DNA of 20,811 bases from Abditibacteriales bacterium. Its GTDB lineage: Bacteria > Armatimonadota > Abditibacteriia > Abditibacteriales > JANWYM01. A program made the translations under genes and the position numbers. The first letter of the stretch is position 1; every line of letters begins with the position of its first letter. The notes below the pieces were generated by a model. The model worked only from the letters and a program-made list of their open reading frames with translations, made no database searches and had not been told where the DNA came from. Below are positions 1 through 5,471 of this stretch, piece by piece. The stretch lies in the NCBI GenBank assembly GCA_025055355.1, contig JANWYM010000013.1, positions 1 through 20,811 of the forward strand, given 5' to 3'.

Positions 1-191
1 CGACGCACCCAGAGGTGCAAGCGATGGTCGCCCGCGCCATCAGAGAAATCCGCGCCGCCGGTCGCGCCGCCGGAACGATTGTGCGCAGCCGCACCGACGT
101 GGAGAAGTTCACCGCCATGGGGGCGCAATATCTGGCGAACGGCGCGTCGCACCTGCTGGTAGCAGGGGCGCGGCAGATGCTGAGTGGATGA
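1..191 (+). CDS. HpcH/HpaI-type aldolase, C-terminal end only (partial)
   Basis: An open frame enters at the left edge (first full codon at base 3) and stops with TGA at 189-191. The 62 visible residues begin THPEVQAMVARAIREIRAAG and end LLVAGARQMLSG. This resembles the last helices of the HpcH/HpaI aldolase (citrate lyase beta-like) family, where a 'HPEV..AI..I..AG.AAG' stretch precedes a 'GA.....G....LL' stretch. Family members cleave or form 2-keto-3-deoxy sugar acids or related 2-oxo acids with a divalent metal. The metal and substrate residues lie upstream of the window, so the substrate cannot be told. A repeat-filled gap follows the stop. Family assignment is fairly likely, from the C-terminal pattern only. 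Confidence 0.6.
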   Translation, partial: THPEVQAMVARAIREIRAAGRAAGTIVRSRTDVEKFTAMGAQYLANGASHLLVAGARQMLSG

Positions 192-260
192 CTGTTCACA
201 AACAGCACGGATGACACAGAGGACTTTATGCTTCACCTTTTTCGAGCCTCTTCCCAAACT

Positions 261-298
261 CTCCCCTCCTTCCCCAAGGAGGGGTCGGGGGAGGTTCA
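261..298. repeat. C-rich/G-rich hairpin repeat, single copy
   Basis: The unit starts CTCCCCTCCTTCCCCAAGGA and continues into a G-rich right half, so the two halves pair. It is preceded by a GAGCCTCTT-C-CAAA motif. The same lead-in and unit occur three times in tandem at 1611-1721, so this is one member of a dispersed family. Confidence 0.75.
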
Positions 299-404
299 CT
301 CCCCTTCGAGTCTATCCCAAAACCTCTCCCGATTAAAATCGAGGGCTACATACTACCTGAACTCTTGCGTTGGGTGCCCCTCTCCCTCCCCGCCGCAGGA
401 AAAC

Positions 405-566
405 GTCATGGCGAGCGGAGCGAAGCCATCCCCTGCGGAGGAAACGTCATTGCAAGGGGCACAGCGGTTGCGAGGAACGAAGCAAAACAATTTCATTCCC
501 CGGGGATCGCTTCGCTACACTCGCAATGACGGACAAGGCAGATGGCTTCGCTCCGCTCGCCATGAC
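405..566. repeat. Nested palindromic repeat (26-bp perfect outer arms)
   Basis: The outer arms at 405-430 and 541-566 are exact reverse complements over 26 bases; the left arm starts GTCATGGCGAGCGGAGCGAA. Inside lies a second, weaker pair of the GTCATTGC / GCAATGAC type (446-453 and 523-530). Related copies occur at 4359-4423, 10772-10853 and 16484-16554. The arrangement suggests short non-coding palindromic elements that insert into or beside each other. Confidence 0.85.
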
Positions 567-649
567 GGGCATTTTTAGAGGAAAGAGCAAAGCGCAAAAG
601 GTAAGATATTGGGAATTGTTGCTTCGGCTCTTAATCCGCGTCATCCGTG

Positions 650-1540
650 CTATCTGTGAACAGCAGGCACGAACTGCCGCAGATGTCGCCCCGCCATCTC
701 AATCCCCAGCAGTCCAGAAAACAACGGATCTTCGTTCTCAATGTCAATTGCGCCAGCGTAGCCCACCTCTTTGAGCGCAGAGACTACACCGCCCCAATTG
801 ACTTGCCCCATGCCGGGCACGCGGTAACGCCACCAGTGGTTGCCCCAAATCCCCTGTTTGCGCAGGATTTCAGGTAGAATCTCTGTGTCCTTTCCGTCCA
901 CGTGATAGATGCGCGAGCCGTAGGCGCGGATGGTTTCCTCCACCGGGATAAACAGCCAGACGAGGTGCGATGGGTCGAGGCTCAACCCCAGCGCGGGCGA
1001 GGGGACGAGTTCAAACATTCGGTCCCACAGTTCCGGACAGTGCGCGATATTGCCGTGTCCGCCACCGCGCGGCGCGGTCTCAAACGCGATGCGCACCCCA
1101 CGTTGCGCCGCGTAGTCCGCCAGCGGTCCATAAACGTCGGCGAACAGTTGCAGGTTCTCCTCCAGTGGCGGGGAGCGGTGCCCACGGCTGACGCCGGGCA
1201 TCCCATAGAAATACATCCCGAACGCCGAGCCGCCGTAGGTCACGACCACGCGGACGCCCAACGCCTCCGCCCTATCCATCGTGCGCTGGAGGAAATTAAT
1301 GCGCTCCCCCCGCACGGTGGCGTCGGCGTCAAGCAGGTTCAGCATTGGCGCGAGGGCGGCGATGTCCACGCCGTGCCTCCGCGTGAGGTGCAGCGTCTGC
1401 TGTGGTGGGCTGTCCAGCACCTCGTGCAAGTGCTGCCCCATGACCTCGACGCAATCAAACCCTTTCGCCGCCGCCCACTGGACGACCTCGGCGAAACTCA
1501 GGTTGCCGCCTGCCATCGCAGTTGCAAAGCCGAGTTGCAT
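650..1540 (-). CDS. Sugar phosphate isomerase/epimerase-like TIM barrel protein
   Basis: This 296-residue protein fits the xylose isomerase-like (AP endonuclease 2) TIM barrel family, whose members isomerise or epimerise sugars with a bound divalent metal. The usual metal positions can be read: Glu154 in FETAP, Asp189 and His192 in LDPSH, His213 in YHVDGKD and Glu268 in IDIENED. The N terminus MQLGFATAM is the typical first beta strand, with no signal peptide, so it should be cytosolic. A purine-rich GAGAGGG lies just upstream of the ATG. It follows tyrA on the same strand, but a repeat block of about 280 bases separates them, so co-transcription is doubtful. The substrate cannot be read from the sequence. 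Confidence 0.85.
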   Translation of the reverse strand: MQLGFATAMAGGNLSFAEVVQWAAAKGFDCVEVMGQHLHEVLDSPPQQTLHLTRRHGVDIAALAPMLNLLDADATVRGERINFLQRTMDRAEALGVRVVVTYGGSAFGMYFYGMPGVSRGHRSPPLEENLQLFADVYGPLADYAAQRGVRIAFETAPRGGGHGNIAHCPELWDRMFELVPSPALGLSLDPSHLVWLFIPVEETIRAYGSRIYHVDGKDTEILPEILRKQGIWGNHWWRYRVPGMGQVNWGGVVSALKEVGYAGAIDIENEDPLFSGLLGIEMAGRHLRQFVPAVHR

Positions 1541-1592
1541 AGATGCCCTCTCCCATCCTGACGATACCGCGCCAGCGTCGCGGGCTACTTTA

Positions 1593-1790
1593 AGAGCCTC
1601 TCCACAAACTCTCCCCTCCTTTCTAAAGAGGAGTTAGAGGAGGCCCACTCCCCTCCTTGGCAAGGAGTAGCTGGAGGAGGTCCACTCCCCTCCTTACCAA
1701 GGAGGGGTTGGGGGGAGGTCCAGAGCCAGCCAACAACCCCCTGCGGTCCTCCTGGCAAAGGGAGATATCAAGGTTTCTCCGAGAGGCTCT
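1593..1790. repeat. Repeat element with three 37-bp tandem units and 10-bp terminal inverted repeats
   Basis: Three units with a 37-base period begin at 1611, 1648 and 1685. Each opens with CTCCCCTCCTT and closes with a G-rich half ending near GAGG-CCA, so each can fold into its own hairpin. The block is bounded by AGAGCCTCTC at 1593-1602 and its exact reverse complement GAGAGGCTCT at 1781-1790. It fills the gap between tyrA and the TIM barrel gene. A single relative lies at 261-298. Confidence 0.8.
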
Positions 1791-1817
1791 CAGGGCAACA
1801 ATACACAACACAAGAGT

Positions 1818-2693
1818 TTACTTCCCAAGTGATCCATGCTCAAGCATGGACGCTCTCCCCTCAACCGCTGCACGCAGAGCCGCTGTGAAACCTGTCGCAT
1901 CTTCATCCACCAACGCGGACTTCAACGCCCGCAGTTGCCGTTCAAACTCGGCTATCGCCGTCAGCACGGCGTCACGATTCGCCAGACAGATGTCCGTCCA
2001 CAACTGCGGGTCACTGGCGGCTAATCGCGTCATGTCGCGAAAGCCGCTGGCGGCTAACTGCGCAGCGTGGGGATTTTCCTTCTGCTTGGCGGCTACTGCG
2101 TTCGCCAGCGCGAAAGCAACGACGTGCGGCAAGTGACTGGTGAAGGCAACCAGTTCGTCGTGCGTGAGCGCGTCTAAGAGGAGCGGGCGCGCACCTAACT
2201 TTTCCGCCAACGTGCGCACCGTTTCCAGCGCCGCGGGGTCGGTCTGCGGCGTGGGGGTGAGGACGTAAGTTGCGCCTACAAACAGATCCGCCCGCGCCCA
2301 CTGCGGACCCGTCTCGTGCGACCCCGCCATCGGATGCCCACCCACGAATCGCCTCCCCAAAATCGCCTCGCAGTCGCGCACGATGCCTACCTTCGTGCTA
2401 CCCGCATCGGTCACCACGCAATCGCGTTGCAGCGTAGGCGCGATATGTTGCGCCATGTCCGCGATGCTACCGACAGGCGTGCAGAGAATCACCAGGTCGG
2501 CTTCGCGCACCGCTTCGCGCGCATCGTCGGTCGTCTCGTCCGCTGCACCGACCGATCGTGCAATGTGCCGCGTCGTCTCCCGCCGCGCCACGCCAATCAC
2601 GCACCGCGCCAACCCCCGCGCCTTCAGCGCCAAACCGTAAGAGCCGCCAATGAGACCGATGCCGATGACTGCTACTGTGTCGGCGATGAGCAT
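1818..2693 (-). CDS. tyrA: Prephenate dehydrogenase
   Basis: The enzyme oxidatively decarboxylates prephenate to 4-hydroxyphenylpyruvate with NAD(P)+, the committed step to tyrosine. The 291 residues open with a Rossmann motif GIGLIGGS (residues 11-18). DAGSTK (96-101) and GGHPMAGSH (118-126), the family's active-site stretches, follow, with HLPH at 187-190. The helical dimerisation domain fills the C-terminal half. There is no extra ACT domain, so allosteric control by tyrosine would have to act through the core. The ATG at 2693 is the only reasonable start, because a TGA lies a few codons upstream in frame. Repeat DNA abuts it and no Shine-Dalgarno is visible. It lies downstream of aroF on the same strand, 189 bases away. 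Confidence 0.93.
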   Translation of the reverse strand: MLIADTVAVIGIGLIGGSYGLALKARGLARCVIGVARRETTRHIARSVGAADETTDDAREAVREADLVILCTPVGSIADMAQHIAPTLQRDCVVTDAGSTKVGIVRDCEAILGRRFVGGHPMAGSHETGPQWARADLFVGATYVLTPTPQTDPAALETVRTLAEKLGARPLLLDALTHDELVAFTSHLPHVVAFALANAVAAKQKENPHAAQLAASGFRDMTRLAASDPQLWTDICLANRDAVLTAIAEFERQLRALKSALVDEDATGFTAALRAAVEGRASMLEHGSLGK

Positions 2694-2882
2694 GGTGACC
2701 AGTGATCAGTGACCAGTGACCGGTAACGACTGCTGACTCAGTGCGTATCCACAAAACCCCCATTTTGTGAAACCCGCCGGCGCGGGTAGCCGAAGTCGCC
2801 CGACTTCGGGACGATTTCAATCGGGGGAGGTCTTTTTCAGGAACCTGACCTTGCGGATAGGCTGTTCCTGGTCACTGGTGAC
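2694..2882. repeat. Repeat mosaic between aroF and tyrA
   Basis: The tyrA side holds CAGTGACCAGTGACCGGT-type repeats (2698-2724) and the aroF side a reverse-oriented TGGTCACTGGTGA copy (2871-2882). Between them is a compact hairpin with CCGAAGTC at 2790-2797 paired to GACTTCGG at 2802-2809, preceded by a CCCGC/GCGGG pair. The CAGTGACCAGTGACC motif recurs inside dnaE at 20168. The hairpin sits about 75 bases past the aroF stop and might limit read-through into tyrA, but no T-tract follows it. Confidence 0.65.
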
Positions 2883-3908
2883 TTACAGGGTTCTCCCCAC
2901 CGCTTCCACCAATGGTCGCAGGGCGTTCATCAACTTCTCAAACTCGGCGGGTGTGATTTGCTGCTGCGCGTCAGAGAGAGCACGTTCAGGGTGGGGATGG
3001 ACTTCGATTTCCAAGCCGTCCGCGCCGGCGGCGATGGCAGCAAGGCTCATCGGCAGCACCATGTCGCGCCATCCCGTGCCTTGCGAGGGGTCAACAAGGA
3101 TGGGCAGATGCGTCAACTTCTTCACCGTCGGCACCGCATTCAAGTCCAGCGAATTGCGATACGCCGTCTCAAACGTGCGGATGCCCCGCTCGCACAGCAT
3201 CACCTGATGGTTACCCTCGGACATGATGTATTCGGCGGCTTTGAGCCACTCCTCGATGGTGGCGGACATCCCGCGCTTAAGGAAGACAGGCGTGCGTGTC
3301 CTGCCGACCTCGCGCAGCAGGTTATAGTTCTGCATGTTGCGCGTGCCGATTTGAAAAATCGCCGCGTGCTCGGCGACCAGTTCCACATCGCGCACGTCCA
3401 TGACCTCGGTGATGACGGGCAAGCCCGTGACTTCCGTCGCCTCTTTCAGATACTTCAGGGCTTCCTCCCCCAACCCCTGAAAATCGTAAGGTGAGGTGCG
3501 CGGCTTGAACGCCCCGCCCCGCAGCACCGTCGCACCCGCCGCCTTGACCGCCTTGGCTGTCTCGATGATTTGCTCGCGGCTCTCCACCGAACACGGACCC
3601 GCCATGACGCACACCTGCCGCGAGCCGATTTTGCAGGTGCCAACGTCAATCACTGTCGTTTCGGGCTGCCACTCGCGGCTAACCAGTTTGAAGGGGCGCA
3701 TAATCGGCACGACCCTCTCCACGATGGGCAGCGACTGCAGTTGAGCGGCGATGCGTTCCTTTTCGGCGGGGTCTTTGATGCCAATCGCACCGATAATCGT
3801 CTTCTCCACACCCTTAGAAACGTGCGCGCCGTAGCCGCGTTGCTCCAGTTCTTTAACCACCCGTTCCACATCGGCGTCAGTCGCGCCGGTGACCATCACG
3901 ATAACCAC
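2883..3908 (-). CDS. aroF: 3-deoxy-7-phosphoheptulonate synthase (DAHP synthase, type I-beta)
   Basis: The enzyme joins phosphoenolpyruvate and erythrose 4-phosphate, the first step of the shikimate pathway. I choose the GTG at 3908-3906: GAGGAGG lies 8 bases upstream (3917-3923), the product then begins MVIVMVTGATD as in relatives, and a promoter overlaps the longer frame that starts at 3995. This gives 341 residues. Residues 1-70 form the ferredoxin-like regulatory domain and the rest the barrel. Readable motifs are AGPCSVES (Cys106), RGGAFKPRTSPY, GTRNMQNYNLL, KRGMSATIEEW, CERGIRTFE, IEVHP (Glu302) and ALSD (Asp313). The motif normally read DPSH, whose His binds metal, is DPSQGTG here (Gln276). 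It probably supplies both downstream tyrA and general aromatic synthesis. Confidence 0.94.
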   Translation of the reverse strand: MVIVMVTGATDADVERVVKELEQRGYGAHVSKGVEKTIIGAIGIKDPAEKERIAAQLQSLPIVERVVPIMRPFKLVSREWQPETTVIDVGTCKIGSRQVCVMAGPCSVESREQIIETAKAVKAAGATVLRGGAFKPRTSPYDFQGLGEEALKYLKEATEVTGLPVITEVMDVRDVELVAEHAAIFQIGTRNMQNYNLLREVGRTRTPVFLKRGMSATIEEWLKAAEYIMSEGNHQVMLCERGIRTFETAYRNSLDLNAVPTVKKLTHLPILVDPSQGTGWRDMVLPMSLAAIAAGADGLEIEVHPHPERALSDAQQQITPAEFEKLMNALRPLVEAVGRTL

Positions 3909-3957
3909 GACGAAAACCTCCTCACGGACGTCGGTGCTGGATTGCTCCTGTTCCCCA

Positions 3958-3986
3958 ATCATAACACAACCGCAGGAAAGCGGCAA
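3958..3986 (-). promoter_or_regulatory. Sigma70-type promoter of aroF
   Basis: Read on the minus strand, a TTGCCG -35 box (3986-3981) is followed after 17 bases by a TATGAT -10 box (3963-3958). The -10 box has an upstream TGT that fits an extended -10. Transcription would begin near 3951, giving a leader of about 40 bases that contains GAGGAGG ahead of the GTG start. Confidence 0.65.
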
Positions 3987-4010
3987 TGACGGCAATAGGG
4001 ATAAACTTTT

Positions 4011-4249
4011 GTCAGCGGATTTCGGTAGCGGATTAAACGGATTGCTTTCGGATTGGACGCCGACGCCATCCGTTTAATCCGTCTGTCAGCGGATTTCGGT
4101 AGCGGATTAAACGGATTACTTTCGGATTGGACGCCGACACCATCCGTTTAATCCATCTGTCAGCGGATTTCGGTAGCGGATTAAACGGATTACTTTCGGA
4201 TTGGACGCCGACACCATCCGCTTAATCCGCTACCGAAATCCGTTGACAG
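4011..4249. repeat. Three tandem 74-bp hairpin units ending in a 93-bp palindrome
   Basis: Units begin at 4011, 4085 and 4159, each opening GTCAGCGGATTTCGGTAGCG. Within each unit CGGATTAAACGGAT pairs with ATCCG-TTAATCCG across a loop of about 25 bases. The last unit runs on by about 20 bases as an inverted copy of its own start, so 4157-4190 and 4216-4249 pair over 34 positions with two mismatches. The first two units look like copies of the same element lacking its right end. Unit-to-unit differences are few, suggesting recent expansion. No variable spacers occur, so it is not CRISPR. Confidence 0.9.
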
Positions 4250-4324
4250 CCTTGAGGCGGCAAAGGACTCCTCCCCCTACTGTCAGGTAGAGTGAAACGC
4301 CAAAGTTTAGTTAAGGGAATCGCT

Positions 4325-4423
4325 CATGAGTCGTTGACGCACCGCGCCCCAGGAAAATGTCATGGCGAGCGGATTGAGGTCATCCTCCTCCGCAGGGGAT
4401 TGCTTCGCTGCGCTCGCAATGAC
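4325..4423. repeat. Dispersed palindromic element, copy A
   Basis: The first 48 bases (4325-4372) match the reverse complement of 16507-16554 at 43 of 48 positions. The later part carries GTCATGGCGAGCGG at the left and CGCTCGCAATGAC at 4411-4423, the same arm types seen at 405-566. It lies about 55 bases upstream of the winged-helix gene start. Confidence 0.8.
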
Positions 4424-4479
4424 AGGTATTTTCAAGGGAGTGACAAGTGAGCAACTTGCCCTATACGAGGAGTAGCGCG

Positions 4480-5037
4480 ATGGCACAGCGAGATGTGACT
4501 GATGCGTTTGAGATGCTACTTACCGAGTTGGAGAGGTTCCTGCAGGAAACCCGCGAGGAGGCAGCAGAGGCATCGCGGCAAGGAAAGTATGAGTGGGCGC
4601 AAACCCTACTCACACAAGCACAGCAAATGGAGAAGTTCATCGCCGACATCCGTGCCAAGCAGCAAGAGTGGCAGCGGCTAATAGGTAAGCCACGCCGACA
4701 GCGAAAAGGCAAACGAGCAGCCAAGCGATCGTCGCGTGGGGAGTGCACGTCTAAAGAAGCGTATCGTCTGCCGATTCTGCGGGCGCTATCGGCATTGGGG
4801 GGTGAAGCATCGGTGCAAGCGGTGCTGCAACGGGTTTACGACGAGATGAAGAGCCGACTAAAACCTGCGGACGAACAGCCTCTTCCCTCCAATCCCAAGG
4901 AGCCGCGCTGGCGCAATACAGCGATGTGGGAGCGACACACGATGGTCAACGAAGGCTTACTGCGCAACGATTCGCCGCGTGGTATCTGGGCAATCACCGA
5001 GCATGGGCGGGCATATTTACGGCAGCACGGCGGCTGA
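4480..5037 (+). CDS. Mrr-N-type winged-helix DNA-binding protein
   Basis: The ATG at 4480 is preferred over a GTG 33 bases upstream because GAGGAG lies 7 bases before it (4467-4472). The product has 185 residues. Residues 5-70 are charged and helical, likely a coiled coil. A basic linker RKGKRAAKR follows near 76-84. Residues 95-181 match the winged-helix domain found at the N terminus of Mrr-type restriction proteins (LPILRALSALGGEAS, then W-R-N-T and GLL....RGIWAITEHGRAYL). No Mrr nuclease domain follows, so DNA recognition or regulation is the likely role, not cleavage. It heads a plus-strand cluster with a PIN remnant and a nuclease-helicase, which suggests a defence or restriction setting. 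That link is an inference. Confidence 0.7.
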   Translation: MAQRDVTDAFEMLLTELERFLQETREEAAEASRQGKYEWAQTLLTQAQQMEKFIADIRAKQQEWQRLIGKPRRQRKGKRAAKRSSRGECTSKEAYRLPILRALSALGGEASVQAVLQRVYDEMKSRLKPADEQPLPSNPKEPRWRNTAMWERHTMVNEGLLRNDSPRGIWAITEHGRAYLRQHGG

Positions 5038-5170
5038 CTGACAAGCAGGAGGCGGTGTATCTGGCAGTGGTGGAGTTGGTTCAGAACCACCTGACAAGGG
5101 CGCGTTCCATGGAGGACGGGGGAAATTATGATTAGGACAAAAGCTACACGGTTGCTGACCCCTTCTTTCT

Positions 5171-5187
5171 CCTCCCCTTGGGGGAGG
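5171..5187. repeat. Short C/G hairpin repeat at the broken toxin's 5' side
   Basis: CCTCCCC at 5171-5177 pairs perfectly with GGGGAGG at 5181-5187 across a TTG loop. An almost identical hairpin with an ATCA loop lies at 9379-9396. It replaces the region where the N-terminal half of the PIN gene should be. Confidence 0.65.
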
Positions 5188-5196
5188 GGAAAGACA

Positions 5197-5463
5197 ATGA
5201 TGACCAGTCCCCTGCACATCCCGCGCCCGCAGGCGATTGCCTTTGTGGGAAGCCTGAAAACCTCGCCCTATGTAGAGGTTGTCTACATTGAACCCGCTCT
5301 GGACGCGGCGGCGTGGCAGTTGCTCAAGAGCCGACCAGACAAGGCTTGGGGTCTGGTGGACTGCGCCAGTTTCGTCGTCATGCAGCAGCGGGGTCTGCTG
5401 GAGGCATTGACCAGCGACCACCAGTTTGAGCAAGCGGGATTCGTGCGCTTGTTGACGCCATAG
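5197..5463 (+). pseudogene. PIN-domain (VapC-type) toxin remnant lacking its N-terminal half
   Basis: The 88 residues from the ATG at 5197 match the second half of a PIN-domain ribonuclease toxin: VEVVYIEPAL, RPDKAWGLVDCASFVVMQQRG and EALTSDHQFEQAGFVRLL. The Asp of LVDCASF and the Asp of TSDHQF are two of the metal-binding acids. The first half, with the opening DTS motif and its Asp, is absent. In its place, just upstream, sits a CCTCCCC/GGGGAGG hairpin repeat at 5171-5187. A short product could still be made, since GGGGAGGGG precedes the ATG. Without the first acidic motif it should not cut RNA. No recognisable antitoxin gene is present in the 160 bases before it. The nuclease-helicase gene begins 8 bases after its stop. 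Confidence 0.7.
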
Positions 5464-5471
5464 GTGAGACG

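Larger units (their letters stand above)
192..649. other. Repeat-filled gap without a credible gene
   Basis: These 458 bases hold repeat DNA. There is a C-rich/G-rich hairpin repeat near 261-298 with a second, looser copy to about 345, and a nested inverted repeat at 405-566. The open frames here translate the repeats, lack sensible ribosome binding sites and have no family resemblance, so I call no gene. Both flanking genes, the aldolase fragment on plus and the TIM barrel protein on minus, end toward this gap. It is therefore a convergent intergenic region. Confidence 0.7.
3987..4479. other. Gene-free divergent region dominated by two repeat elements
   Basis: This region lies between the aroF promoter and the start of the winged-helix gene. 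It contains the 74-bp hairpin array (4011-4249) and a dispersed palindromic element (4325-4423). The roughly 75 bases between them (4250-4324) show nothing I recognise. No convincing promoter for the plus-strand gene was found; it may be weak or hidden in the repeat. Confidence 0.6.

Noticed and set aside
228..774. Overlapping plus- and minus-strand open frames of 65-134 codons in the first gap
   Set aside because: They translate palindromic repeats, lack ribosome binding sites and match no family.
902..1561. 219-codon plus-strand open frame
   Set aside because: It is the antisense shadow of the TIM barrel gene; the minus-strand product has clear family motifs.
3909..3995. Longer N terminus for the DAHP synthase
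   Set aside because: It overlaps a good promoter and lacks homology-like sequence, while GAGGAGG points to the GTG at 3908.
4011..4249. CRISPR-like array
   Set aside because: Units are contiguous 74-bp hairpins without variable spacers, and no cas genes are near.
5038..5135. Possible small antitoxin or tail peptide (LTDKQEAVYLAVVELVQNHL, then TRARSMEDGGNYD)
   Set aside because: The stretch looks protein-like, but it has no good start codon with a spaced ribosome site and no family I recognise. It could be a gene remnant linked to the broken PIN toxin.
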